DNA of 64,000 nt from an uncultured Devosia sp. (GCF_913055165.1 NZ_CAJXJS010000012.1:1-64000); one strand, 5' to 3'. Numbered from the stretch's first letter, positions 46,251 through 56,071 are shown. The notes: generated from the letters alone by a model not told the origin. Program-made: numbers and translations.

Positions 46251-47551
46251 ATCCCAAGCTTGTCCTTGAGTGCGTACCACCAAGAGCCGAGCGTGGAATA
46301 TTGCGCGCGGAACATACGACCGCCGGGGAAGGGGATCCAGGGCAGGCTGGCGAAGGTGTCAAAACGGGTCATGTCACCGCGTACGGCTTCGGAGAGGATG
46401 CGCCCGAAAAGGTGCGAGCCGGTGACGCCGTGGCCGGAATAGCCATGGGCGAAATAGACGTTCTTGCCCAAGCGGCCCAATTGCGGAACGCGCGAGAAGG
46501 AGAGGGCGAAATTGCCGCTCCAGGCATAGTCGATCTTCACGTCCCGCAGCTGAGGGAAGACTTTGTCGAGGTTCGGCCTCAGCTTGGCGACAACGTCGGC
46601 GGGATCGGTGCCGCCATAGACCACCCCACCGCCGAAAATCAGGCGATGATCGGCCGAGAGACGGAAATAGTCGAGAATATAGCGGACATCCTCGACGCAC
46701 ATGCCGGTGGGCAGAAGGGCGTTGGCGCGGTCTTCGCCGAGCGGTTCGGTCGCCATCATCTGGGTGGAAACGGGCATGACGCGGGCGGTCAGCTCGGGCA
46801 CGACATTGCCCAGATAGGCATTGCCGCAGATCAGCGCAGTCCTGGCGCGGAGCTGCCCCCCGGCCACGTGGACCGTGGCACCGGAGGCGTCCTGCTCGAC
46901 CCGGATGACGGGTGAGTGCTCGAAAATGGTGCCGCCAAGGCTTTCAAAGGCCGCCGCTTCCCCCAAGGCCAGATTGAGCGGGTGCATATGGGCGCCCGAA
47001 TGGTCGATCATGCCGCCTTCATAGACGGTCGAGCCGATATGCTGGCGGATCTGGTTCTTGTCGAGCAGTTCATGGTCGTTCATGCCATGGGAGGCCCAGA
47101 GGTCCTTTTTGGCCTTAAGCTCTTCCATGTGCTTGGGCGTATAGGCCGCGTAGATATTGCCGCGCCTGAGGTCGCACTGGATGCCATAACGCTCAATGCG
47201 GTCATAGATGATGCCCGCGCCTTCCTGCAGCAGGCCGCCGACGAAGTTGGCCGTCTGCTGGCCATAGCGGCGCTGGATCGTGCCCAGGCTGGCGTTGAGG
47301 CCGTTGACGACCTGGCCGCCATTGCGACCCGAGGCGCCCCAACCCACTTCGGCGCCTTCGACAACCACGACCCTGAAGCCGTGTTCGGCAAGGCTGATGG
47401 CCGCCGAGAGGCCGGAATAGCCGGCGCCAACCACGCAGATGTCTGCCTCGACGCTGCCTTCGAGCCGCACCGGCTGGCGGATGATGTTGCGGGAGGCGGC
47501 GTAATAGCTTGGTGGATAGGCGCCGTCTCCGGCATAGGACGCGTCAGCCAT
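46247..47551 (-). CDS. FAD-dependent oxidoreductase, gamma-glutamylputrescine oxidase-like
   Basis: DICVVGAGYSGLSAAISLAEHGFRVVVVEGAEVGWGASGRNGGQV; next to a PuuA-like glutamine synthetase. Confidence 0.85.
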   Translation of the reverse strand: MADASYAGDGAYPPSYYAASRNIIRQPVRLEGSVEADICVVGAGYSGLSAAISLAEHGFRVVVVEGAEVGWGASGRNGGQVVNGLNASLGTIQRRYGQQTANFVGGLLQEGAGIIYDRIERYGIQCDLRRGNIYAAYTPKHMEELKAKKDLWASHGMNDHELLDKNQIRQHIGSTVYEGGMIDHSGAHMHPLNLALGEAAAFESLGGTIFEHSPVIRVEQDASGATVHVAGGQLRARTALICGNAYLGNVVPELTARVMPVSTQMMATEPLGEDRANALLPTGMCVEDVRYILDYFRLSADHRLIFGGGVVYGGTDPADVVAKLRPNLDKVFPQLRDVKIDYAWSGNFALSFSRVPQLGRLGKNVYFAHGYSGHGVTGSHLFGRILSEAVRGDMTRFDTFASLPWIPFPGGRMFRAQYSTLGSWWYALKDKLGI

Positions 47552-48912
47552 CAGATGGCCTCCAGATAGGCAGAGAATTCAAGGTCGGTGACCTGGGAGG
47601 CAAAGCCGGCGATCTCCTGGCGCTTGCAGGCGACGAACATGGATTGCAGAGCATTGTCGAAGATGCGCGGCACCATGTCCCCATCCTCGAAAGCGTTCAC
47701 GGCGGATGCCCAGTCGGCGGGCAGTTTGGGCAGGCGCTCGGAATAGGCCCGGCCCTTGAAAGGCTTGGGCGGCTTGATCTGGTCTTCGATGCCGACCAGG
47801 GCGGCGCCGAGGATGCCGGCCAGCACCAGATAGGGATTGGCGTCGGCACCCGAGACGCGGTGTTCGATGCGCCGCGCCTTGGGATTGCCGCCGGGAATGC
47901 GCACGGCGGTGGTGCGGTTTTCGTAACCCCAGGATATGGCGCTGGGCGCGTGGGTGTCGGGCCGCAACCGGCGATAGGAATTGAAATGGGGCGCGAAGAG
48001 CAGGGTGGTTTCGGCCATGCCGGCGAGCAAGCCACCGACCGCATGATGCATCACCTCCGAACCGCTCTCGGTGCCGTCGTCAAAGACATTGTTGCCGGCG
48101 GCGTCGTTGAGGCTGAAATGCACATGGAAGCCATTGCCCGAGCGGGCGCCATAGGGCTTGGCCATGAAGGTGGCGACGAGATTATGCTTGCGCGCGACGC
48201 CCTTGACGATGCGCTTGAACAGCACCGCATCGTCGGCGGCCTTGAGGCCGTTGGTGTGCAGGAGATTGATCTCGAACTGGCCGATGCCGTTTTCCGCGAC
48301 CGCGGTATCGGCGGGCACGTTCTGCTGCCGGCATTGCTGGTACACGTCCCGGAAGAACTCGCCGAAATCCTCAAGCTCATCGAGTGAGAGAATGGCATCG
48401 GAGTCCAGGCGCTTGCCGGTATAGGGGGAGATGGGGGGCTGGGCGGAGTCCGGATCGGGGTCGACCAGATAGAATTCGAGTTCGGTCGCCACGACCGGTT
48501 CGAGTCCCAGTTCGGCGTAGCGGCGCAGCACATGGGCGAGGGCCTGGCGCGGGTCGCCGAGGAAGGGAGTGCGCGCATCCTGGAACAGCCAGAGCGGGAT
48601 CATGGCGCTCGGGCGGGTGGTCCAGTTGATGGGCAGGGCGCCGCGCCCGGTGGGGCTGCAGATGCCGTCGGTATCGCCGGACGAAAAGACCATGGGATTG
48701 CCCATGATGTCTTCCCCCCAGACATCCACCCCGACAATGGAGAGGGGCATGCGGATGCCGTTTTCGGCCACGCGCTGCGCCTGATCGATGGGAATGCGCT
48801 TGCCGCGCAGGATGCCGTTGAGATCACATACGGCGGTGTGCAGGACTTCGATCTGTGGGTTATCCGCAAGCCAGGAGACGATATCTTCGTTTGCGGTCGG
48901 ATCGGAACTCAT
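47551..48912 (-). CDS. Glutamine synthetase family protein, gamma-glutamylputrescine synthetase-like
   Basis: GNGFHVHFSLND; RIPGGNPKARRIEHRVSGADANPYLVLAGIL; overlaps the oxidase gene by one base. Confidence 0.85.
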   Translation of the reverse strand: MSSDPTANEDIVSWLADNPQIEVLHTAVCDLNGILRGKRIPIDQAQRVAENGIRMPLSIVGVDVWGEDIMGNPMVFSSGDTDGICSPTGRGALPINWTTRPSAMIPLWLFQDARTPFLGDPRQALAHVLRRYAELGLEPVVATELEFYLVDPDPDSAQPPISPYTGKRLDSDAILSLDELEDFGEFFRDVYQQCRQQNVPADTAVAENGIGQFEINLLHTNGLKAADDAVLFKRIVKGVARKHNLVATFMAKPYGARSGNGFHVHFSLNDAAGNNVFDDGTESGSEVMHHAVGGLLAGMAETTLLFAPHFNSYRRLRPDTHAPSAISWGYENRTTAVRIPGGNPKARRIEHRVSGADANPYLVLAGILGAALVGIEDQIKPPKPFKGRAYSERLPKLPADWASAVNAFEDGDMVPRIFDNALQSMFVACKRQEIAGFASQVTDLEFSAYLEAI

Positions 48913-49037
48913 GCCTGTGCGTCGCCCTTTTTGTGTGACATAGCATCAGACTAGCAGGTGCTGACGCGTTGCGGGAGGCCGTGCTGAAAGATTGCGGATG
49001 TGGCGCAGGGGCGCCCGGACGAGCGGAGACAATTGGC

Positions 49038-50465
49038 ATGGGTGAGATGAACACGCGCCTGTTTATCGATGGCGCTTTTGTCGCCGGCGAGGGCCAGGTG
49101 GAAACTGCCTTCGAGCCAGCGCTGGGCAAGCCGCTGGCGGAAGTGGCCTCGGCCAGCGATGCGCAGATCGAGGCTGCCGTGACCGCTGCGGACAGCGCCT
49201 ATCGCGACTGGTCGAAGCGCACGCCGCGCGAGCGCAGCGCTGCCCTTTTGGCCATTGCCGACGCCATTGAAGCGCGGGCCGACCAGTTGGCCTTGGTGGA
49301 ATCGCGCAATGCCGGCAAACCGCTGCGCTTCGTCAAGGCGGCCGAACTGGTCAATGTGGCAGATGTGTTCCGCTTCTACGGTACGGCGATCCGCAACATG
49401 CCGGCACCAGCGGCCGGCAATTATCGCTCGCCGAACCGGGTGAGCATGGTGCGGCGCGATCCGATTGGCGTCGTCGCCCAGATCGCACCCTGGAACTACC
49501 CGCTGTTGATGGCGGCCTGGAAGATCGCGCCGGCGATTGCAGCGGGCAATGCGGTGGTCATCAAGCCTTCGGAAATGACGCCGCTGAGCCTTCTGGTGCT
49601 GAGCGAGATTTTTGCGGATATCCTGCCCGCGGGCGTCGTCAACGTGATCTGTGGGAATGGCCCGGATGTCGGAAACAGGCTGATCTCGCATGATCTGGTG
49701 CGGATGATCTCGCTGACCGGCGATGTGCGGACCGGCCGGGCAGTGTTGCAGGCGGCAGCCGGCAACAGGATCAAGCGTACACATCTGGAACTGGGCGGCA
49801 AGGCGCCGGTGATCGTGTGCGCGGATGCCGACCTGGACAAGCTGGTCGAAACCCTGCGCGAGGCGAGCTTTTACAATGCCGGCCAGGATTGTACCGCGGC
49901 TTGCCGCATCTTTGCCCATGCCGATGTGGTGCAGGGCCTGACCGACCGGCTGGAAGCCATGGTGGGCACGCTGGTCTATGGCCGCCCCGAACGGGACGAT
50001 GTGGAGTTCGGCCCGGTGATCAGCCAGCGGCAGCTGGAGCGGGTGGACGGCTTCGTCACGCGGGCGCGGCAGGAGGGTTTCGAGGTGATGCAGGGGGCAG
50101 CGCCGGAGGCCGAGGGCTATTTCTTTGCGCCGACGCTGGTGGCTGCGCCTATCGAGGCGGAAATCGTGCAGAAGGAAGTGTTCGGGCCGGTGCTGAGCAT
50201 CACGCCCTTTGCCGATGAGCAACAGGCGGTGGACTGGGCCAATGCCTCAGAATACGGGCTGGGCTCATCGGTGTGGTCGCGGAACGGCAGCCAGGCCATG
50301 GCTATTGCCAATGCGCTCGAATATGGCGTCACCTGGGTCAACACGCATGGCGTCATGGCTACGGAAATGCCCCATGGCGGCATGAAGAATTCCGGCTATG
50401 GGTCCGATCTCTCCATGCAGTCGCTGATCGACTATACGCAGATCCGCCATATCATGATCGAATAG
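49038..50465 (+). CDS. Aldehyde dehydrogenase (aminobutyraldehyde-dehydrogenase-like)
   Basis: PWNYPLLMAAWKIAPAIAAGNAVVIKPSEMTPLS; ELGGKAPVIV; YNAGQDCTAACR. Confidence 0.9.
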   Translation: MGEMNTRLFIDGAFVAGEGQVETAFEPALGKPLAEVASASDAQIEAAVTAADSAYRDWSKRTPRERSAALLAIADAIEARADQLALVESRNAGKPLRFVKAAELVNVADVFRFYGTAIRNMPAPAAGNYRSPNRVSMVRRDPIGVVAQIAPWNYPLLMAAWKIAPAIAAGNAVVIKPSEMTPLSLLVLSEIFADILPAGVVNVICGNGPDVGNRLISHDLVRMISLTGDVRTGRAVLQAAAGNRIKRTHLELGGKAPVIVCADADLDKLVETLREASFYNAGQDCTAACRIFAHADVVQGLTDRLEAMVGTLVYGRPERDDVEFGPVISQRQLERVDGFVTRARQEGFEVMQGAAPEAEGYFFAPTLVAAPIEAEIVQKEVFGPVLSITPFADEQQAVDWANASEYGLGSSVWSRNGSQAMAIANALEYGVTWVNTHGVMATEMPHGGMKNSGYGSDLSMQSLIDYTQIRHIMIE

Positions 50466-50485
50466 GCCTGCGGGTCCGAGCAGGG

Positions 50486-51328
50486 CTAGAGCCGGTAGAT
50501 GTGCCGGGCGTTGGCGTGGAGCAGCCTGTTCTGCTCGTCCTGGCTGGCGCCCTTGATAATCTCGCGTGTCGCGCCGACCCAGTCGGTCAGCGAGCCGCCG
50601 AGCGTGACGACCGGGTGGTCCGAACCCCAGACCACGCGATCCCATCCGAAGCTTTCGATAACATGCTCGACATAGGGGCGGAGCTGGTCGACCGACCAGC
50701 CGGGGCCAGCATAGGCCATGATGCCCGATATCTTGGCGTTGAGATTTTCCAGCTTTGCCAGCGCGGTGATGTTCTCCCGCCAGCTGCCGGGCTGCGACAG
50801 ATTGATATATTGCGCGCCGCAGTGATCGAGGATGAAGGTCACATCCGGACAGCGCCGGACCAGGGTCTCGCCGATGTGCAGCTTGTCGTGACGGACGACC
50901 AGATCGAAAGTGAGTTGGTGGCTGGCGAGCCGGCGGAGATTGTCCACGAACTGGGTGGACTGGCTCAGCTCGTCGGGGGCCTCGTGCAGGATGCGGCGCA
51001 GTCCCCTCACACCCGGGATGGCGGCGAGGCGCTCCAATTGTTGCGGGAAGTCTGCGTGCTCGGGCCGGCAGCCCGCAATGGCACCGGCAATGCCGTCGAG
51101 TTCCAGGACATGACGGGTCTCGGCTTCGATGTCGGCCTCGGCCACGTCAACTTCCATGTGCAGCGCTGCCTCAATGCCCAGGGGGCGGGCTTCTTCCAGG
51201 TAGGACTGGATGGTCCAGCGCCGGTCGAACGGGTGGCCAGTGGAGATCCAGGGATAGGTGAACCGCGTTGGATCGATGAGGTGCAGATGGGTGTCGATAA
51301 TTGGGATCATGGTCAGGTCTTTTGGCAT
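50486..51328 (-). CDS. Amidohydrolase_2 family (TIM-barrel lactonase-like) hydrolase
   Basis: MIPIIDTHLHLIDPTRFTYPW; TFILDHCG; VVWGSDHP. Confidence 0.88.
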   Translation of the reverse strand: MPKDLTMIPIIDTHLHLIDPTRFTYPWISTGHPFDRRWTIQSYLEEARPLGIEAALHMEVDVAEADIEAETRHVLELDGIAGAIAGCRPEHADFPQQLERLAAIPGVRGLRRILHEAPDELSQSTQFVDNLRRLASHQLTFDLVVRHDKLHIGETLVRRCPDVTFILDHCGAQYINLSQPGSWRENITALAKLENLNAKISGIMAYAGPGWSVDQLRPYVEHVIESFGWDRVVWGSDHPVVTLGGSLTDWVGATREIIKGASQDEQNRLLHANARHIYRL

Positions 51329-51390
51329 CTTGGCCTGCCGATGGCCAGCAGGCCGTGGGGGTTTGAAGGCTGTTTCACCAAGGGATGCGA

Positions 51391-52737
51391 CTAGCGCCGG
51401 ACGCCGAGCCGGCTCATCTTTTCGCTTAGGGTTCGGCGCGGCACCTGCAGGGCCTCGGCGGCGGCGGCGATGGAATTGTCATGGCGGTCCAACTCAGCTT
51501 CGATCAGGTGCCGCTCATAGGCGGCGACGCGTTCCGCCAGGCTCGCGCCGGAAATTTGCGGGGTGCGTTGGCCCAGAATATCGCCGATGGAACGGCCTGT
51601 TGCCCCGAGGCCGAGGGCAAAGCGGTCGGCCGCCGCCTTGAGTTCACGCACATTGCCGGGCCAGCCATGGGCCAGAAGCGCATTGATGTCGGCGGGATGA
51701 AGGCCGGGCGCCGGGCGACCGAAGCGGCGAGAGGCTTCACCCAGAAAGTGGTGGAAGAGGATGACGCAGTCATCCCCGCGCTCGCGCAGGGGTGGCAGGT
51801 CCAGGGTCGCCATGTTCAGCCGGTAATAGAGGTCGGCGCGGAAGCGACCAGCCTGGCTCTCGGCGTTGAGATCGACCTTGGAGGCCGCAATGATGCGCAG
51901 GTCGAGCGGTATCTGCTTGTTGGAGCCGACGCGCTCGACGACGCGCTCCTGGATCACCCGCAGCACCTTGGCCTGCGCGAGCAGGGGCATGGATTCGATC
52001 TCATCGAGAAGCAGGGTGCCGCCATTGGCATATTCGAACTTGCCCACGCGCTGACCCGAAGCGCCGGTAAAGGCGCCTGATTCATGGCCAAACAGCTCGC
52101 TTTCGATCAGCTCAGCCGGAATGGCCGCACAGTTGACGGCGACAAAGGGTCCCTTGGCGCGCGGGGAGAAATCATGAAGACACCTGGCGACGACCTCCTT
52201 GCCGGTGCCGGTCTCTCCCAGAAGGATGAGGTCGGCCGGAATTGCGGCCAGCTCCAGTACTGATCGGCGGAGGTCCTGCATGACGGGCGAACTCCCCACC
52301 ATGCGGGTGGCCAGTTCATTCTCGCCGCCATCGAGTCTTCGGCGCAGATCGGCGAGTTCCCGCTTCAGCCGCGCCTGCTCGGCGGCGCGCGTGATGGAGT
52401 TGACCAGCTGATCGGGCACATAAGGCTTTTGCAGAAAATCGAAGGCACCGGCGCGCATGGCCTCCACAGCCATGGGGACGTCGCCATGGCCAGTGATCAA
52501 AATGACTTCGGTGGGTAGGCCTCGCTCGGCTATCGAACGGAGGAGGTCGAGGCCAGAGAGGCCGGGCATGCGCACGTCGGTGAGGACGACATGAGGGTGG
52601 CTGTCGTCAATGGCGGCGATGGCCTGGGTCGCGTCGCTGGCCGTTGTGGTCTGAAAGCCGGACAGACGCAGCCATTGTTCGAGCGCGGTGCGCACCATGT
52701 CTTCGTCGTCAACGATGAGGACCGAGGGGGTGGTCAT
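51391..52737 (-). CDS. Sigma54-dependent response regulator (DctD-like)
   Basis: Receiver domain VLIVDDEDMVRTALEQWL; GETGTGKEVVARCLHDFS; GAFTGA motif; Fis-type C-terminal HTH. Confidence 0.93.
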   Translation of the reverse strand: MTTPSVLIVDDEDMVRTALEQWLRLSGFQTTTASDATQAIAAIDDSHPHVVLTDVRMPGLSGLDLLRSIAERGLPTEVILITGHGDVPMAVEAMRAGAFDFLQKPYVPDQLVNSITRAAEQARLKRELADLRRRLDGGENELATRMVGSSPVMQDLRRSVLELAAIPADLILLGETGTGKEVVARCLHDFSPRAKGPFVAVNCAAIPAELIESELFGHESGAFTGASGQRVGKFEYANGGTLLLDEIESMPLLAQAKVLRVIQERVVERVGSNKQIPLDLRIIAASKVDLNAESQAGRFRADLYYRLNMATLDLPPLRERGDDCVILFHHFLGEASRRFGRPAPGLHPADINALLAHGWPGNVRELKAAADRFALGLGATGRSIGDILGQRTPQISGASLAERVAAYERHLIEAELDRHDNSIAAAAEALQVPRRTLSEKMSRLGVRR

Positions 52738-54749
52738 GCCTTTTGTTCCCGATTAGCCGTTTTTCCCTTTCCTCCTATGGAGGCAGGAGGATCGGCCGCC
52801 GGCCGAGACGTGTGAGAGGTTCCGCCCGCGTTACGGACCGGCGTGAAGATCGTGGTCCCCTCGTCCGCCCTTCGGGCACCGTCTCCCACAAGGGAAGAAG
52901 GCGAGATGCTGTTGGCATCCGCCAAAGGAAGCGTCACCACAAATGTGCTGCCCTGGCCCGGCTTGGAGCGCACTGTGATGGTGCCGCCACTGTCGCGAAT
53001 GAGGCCATAAGAGATGGCGAGGCCCAAGCCCAGGCCCTTGCCCGCCGGCTTGGTGGTGTAGAACGGGTCGAACAGATTGGACATGTCGGCAGGCGCAATG
53101 CCCATACCGGTATCGGCAATGGCAATGCTGGCCGTTGCGTTCTGGTGGCTGACACCTATCGAGAGCACCCGCATGGGCGCGTCCTGCATGGCATCTGCGG
53201 CATTGGCGATTAGGTTGATCAGCACCTGTTCCAGATGCACCGGATGGGCTGAGACCCGTATCGGGGGGCGGGGACGGCGATATTCCACGTCGACACCGAC
53301 CTGCCGCAGGCGGTGGTCGGTCAAATCCAGGGCGTTGGCGATCGCCACGCCGATATCGGCCTCCTGGTTGGCCTGCGTCTCCTTGCGCGAGAAGGTCTTG
53401 AGATGCCCGGTTAGGCTCGAGAGGCGTTCGGCCACCTTGTCCATGGCCGACAGAACCGGACCCAGCTCGGTGCCGCCGCGACGTTGTTCGAGCAGGCGGG
53501 CGCTGGCCAGATGGGTCGCAAGGGCTGCGACCGGCTGGCTCACCTCATGGGCGACGCCAGCCAGAGCCTGGCCGAGGCTGGCCATTTTGGCGGCCTGGAC
53601 CAGCCCCTGCTGTGCCTCGCGTTCGGCCCGTTCAGCACGGACGCGCTCGGCGATTTCGGCGCGCAGCTGTTCATTGATGGTGTGCAGATCTTCGGTGCGC
53701 TCGGCCACGCGCTGTTCGAGCTGATTGTGATCGGCCAGACGCTGGGCGACGAGGCGCCGACGCTGTTCGAACAGGACGACAATGAGAATGAGCGCGGCAC
53801 AGGCCAGGGCAGCTGCCATGGCCATTGTGATCGCGCTCGCATAAAGCGGCGCCAGCGGCGTGAAGGCCAGAATGCTCCAGCCATGCTTTGGCAGGCGCAA
53901 CTCCTGCAGCATGAAATAGCCCGCGGTTTCCGGATCGGTACCGGCCAGAAGGGCGAACTCGGCGCCGCGCGATTGCCAGCGATCGGCCATGATACCGGTA
54001 TTGTCGATGCCATTTTCGCCATAACGCTGCTGCCCAGCAATGGCAGAGACCTGGGACAGGGGAATGGGCTGCAGCGGCCGATCGCGCCAGTCCGGCCGGG
54101 TGGAGAGGATAACCACGTCGTTGATATCGACAATGCCGATCAGCTCGCCCGAGCGCCACCAGGCCGCTTCGATCTCACCCAAATTGATCTTGGTGACGGC
54201 GACTCCCAGCGGACCGTCGGGGCCATCAACGCGCTGAGACAGAAACAGCCCCGGCACATTGGTGGAAATGCCGAAGGCATAGTATTCGGCGCGGCCGCGC
54301 GCCATGGCGTCGGCGAAATAGGGCCGGAAGGAATAATTGGTGCCCACAAGGCTAGTCAGGGTCCACCAATTGCTGGCGGCGACCACGCTGCCGGTATCTT
54401 CCATGAGGAAGATTTCGCTGGCGCCCGCAGTTTCGTTGAGCTGGCTGAGAAAGCCATTGGCGGCTTCGATGGCGGCCGGGTCGCTGGGGTTGTCGAGTGC
54501 GGCGCGGGTTTCGCGGGCCTGAGAGATGGCAACCGGCAGGTAGTGGAAACGCTCGATGATCGCCTCAAGGGTCCGGTCAAACAGGGCAAGGCGCCGCTGG
54601 GCCTGGGTTTCGGCGTCCCGCATGGCAGCGGTCAGGGTGAGTTCGAAGGCGACCCAGAAGACCAGCAGCACAACTGCAAGACCGGCGGCAATGGCAGGAA
54701 TGTGCCGTCGCCCCGTCCAGCGTCGCAATGTGGTGCCAAAGCTTGCCAT
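52734..54749 (-). CDS. Sensor histidine kinase (DctB-like)
   Basis: Periplasmic sensor region, ALAGVAHEVSQPVAALATHLASARLLEQRR H-box, GLGLGLAISYGLIRDSGG ATPase domain. Confidence 0.92.
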   Translation of the reverse strand: MASFGTTLRRWTGRRHIPAIAAGLAVVLLVFWVAFELTLTAAMRDAETQAQRRLALFDRTLEAIIERFHYLPVAISQARETRAALDNPSDPAAIEAANGFLSQLNETAGASEIFLMEDTGSVVAASNWWTLTSLVGTNYSFRPYFADAMARGRAEYYAFGISTNVPGLFLSQRVDGPDGPLGVAVTKINLGEIEAAWWRSGELIGIVDINDVVILSTRPDWRDRPLQPIPLSQVSAIAGQQRYGENGIDNTGIMADRWQSRGAEFALLAGTDPETAGYFMLQELRLPKHGWSILAFTPLAPLYASAITMAMAAALACAALILIVVLFEQRRRLVAQRLADHNQLEQRVAERTEDLHTINEQLRAEIAERVRAERAEREAQQGLVQAAKMASLGQALAGVAHEVSQPVAALATHLASARLLEQRRGGTELGPVLSAMDKVAERLSSLTGHLKTFSRKETQANQEADIGVAIANALDLTDHRLRQVGVDVEYRRPRPPIRVSAHPVHLEQVLINLIANAADAMQDAPMRVLSIGVSHQNATASIAIADTGMGIAPADMSNLFDPFYTTKPAGKGLGLGLAISYGLIRDSGGTITVRSKPGQGSTFVVTLPLADANSISPSSLVGDGARRADEGTTIFTPVRNAGGTSHTSRPAADPPASIGGKGKTANREQKA
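52857..52905. repeat. REP-like palindromic element inside the 3' end of the sensor kinase gene
   Basis: ctcgtccgcccttcgggcaccgtctcccacaagggaagaaggcgag resembles common Rhizobiales intergenic palindromic repeats. Confidence 0.55.
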
Positions 54750-54761
54750 GATGCTCCTGCT

Positions 54762-54775
54762 GGCAGAATTTTGCC
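54762..54775. promoter_or_regulatory. Candidate upstream activator site 1 for the DctD-like regulator
   Basis: GGCAGAATTTTGCC dyad. Confidence 0.6.
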
Positions 54776-54794
54776 GGGACCCTGCCTGATCATC

Positions 54795-54808
54795 GGCAAG
54801 TTCTTGCC
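54795..54808. promoter_or_regulatory. Candidate upstream activator site 2 for the DctD-like regulator
   Basis: GGCAAGTTCTTGCC dyad, centre 33 bp from site 1. Confidence 0.62.
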
Positions 54809-54860
54809 AATCCAGTTAACATGATCTCCGACAATTGCATATCTGCCTTGCGTTTTTGCG

Positions 54861-54877
54861 TTGGCACGGAGCTTGCA
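54861..54877 (+). promoter_or_regulatory. Sigma54 (-24/-12) promoter
   Basis: TTGGCACGGAGCTTGCA matches YTGGCACGRNNNTTGCW at every position. Confidence 0.85.
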
Positions 54878-54940
54878 AAGGGTGGGGCGAACCCCGGGAG
54901 GATTTCGGGGTCACGCAGTTTGGGAGGATAAACACAGATC

Positions 54941-55924
54941 ATGAAGACCATTCTCAAGACGCTCGCCTTTGGCCTTGCCGCCGGTTCCAGCCTGGTTTCG
55001 GTGGCCGCGATGGCCCAGGACTACCCCACGCAACCGGTGACGATCGTGGTGCCGTTCTCGGCTGGGGGCCCGACCGACACCGTTACGCGCCTGGTGGCCG
55101 CGGCGATGAGCGAAGAGCTTGGCCAGCAGGTGGTGGTGCAGAATGTCGGTGGAGCCGGCGGGACGCTGGGGGCCGGGCAGGTGGCCGCGGCGCCCAATGA
55201 CGGCTACACGCTGCTGCTGCACCATATCGGCATGTCCACCGCGCCCGCGCTTTATGCCAGCCTGCCTTATGCGCCCATGGAAGATTTTGCGCCGATCGGC
55301 CTGGTTACCGAGGTGCCGATGACCATCGTGGCCCGCAAGGATTTCGAGCCGGCTTCGCTGGAAGACCTGATCGCCTACATCAAGGAAAACGGCGAGAACA
55401 TCACCTACGCCAACGCCGGTATCGGCGCGGCCAGCCAGCTGTGCGGCATGCTGTTCATGGATGCGCTGGACACCAAGATGACCGAAGTGCCCTATCAGGG
55501 AACGGGACCGGCGATGACCGACCTGCTCGGCGGGCAGATCGACATGATGTGTGACCAGACCACCAACACGACCAGCCAGATCCAGGCCGGTGAAATCAAG
55601 GCCTATGCCGTAACGACTCCCTCGCGCATTGCCGTGCTGCCGGATGTGCCGACCATGGCCGAGGGTGGGGTGGAGAACTTCGAGCTGGCCATCTGGCACG
55701 GTCTCTATGCCCCGGCAGGAACCGATCCGGCGATCATTGACCGGTTGAGCCAGGCGCTGCAGGCGGCCCTTGCCGATGAGACGGTGGGCAACAGCTTTGC
55801 CGAGCTGGGGACCTATCCGGTTCCTGCCGATCTGGCCACGCCTGCTGCGCTGGCCGAGAAGCTGGAAGGCCAGATCGGCCTTTGGGCCGAGGTGATCGCT
55901 GCTGCCGGCGTCTCGGCGCAGTAA
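54941..55924 (+). CDS. tctC: Tripartite tricarboxylate transporter substrate-binding protein
   Basis: Signal peptide; YPTQPVTIVVPFSAGGPTDTVTRLVAAAMSEELGQQVVVQNVGGAGGTLGAGQVA. Confidence 0.92.
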   Translation: MKTILKTLAFGLAAGSSLVSVAAMAQDYPTQPVTIVVPFSAGGPTDTVTRLVAAAMSEELGQQVVVQNVGGAGGTLGAGQVAAAPNDGYTLLLHHIGMSTAPALYASLPYAPMEDFAPIGLVTEVPMTIVARKDFEPASLEDLIAYIKENGENITYANAGIGAASQLCGMLFMDALDTKMTEVPYQGTGPAMTDLLGGQIDMMCDQTTNTTSQIQAGEIKAYAVTTPSRIAVLPDVPTMAEGGVENFELAIWHGLYAPAGTDPAIIDRLSQALQAALADETVGNSFAELGTYPVPADLATPAALAEKLEGQIGLWAEVIAAAGVSAQ

Positions 55925-55992
55925 GTAAGTGCGAGCGCCGCGGCAGGAGCTGCGGCGCTCAACTGTCCGGACTATCCACGCATGCGATGCGC

Positions 55993-56015
55993 ACCCTCCC
56001 CGTCAAAGGGGGAGG
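55993..56015. repeat. Short REP-like palindrome
   Basis: ACCCTCCCCGTCAAAGGGGGAGGT between tctC and tctB. Confidence 0.5.
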
Positions 56016-56071
56016 TGTCGTTTCGGTGGGTTGGACGAGATCTGTGGCACTACGGGATTTGGGGGAGAGGC

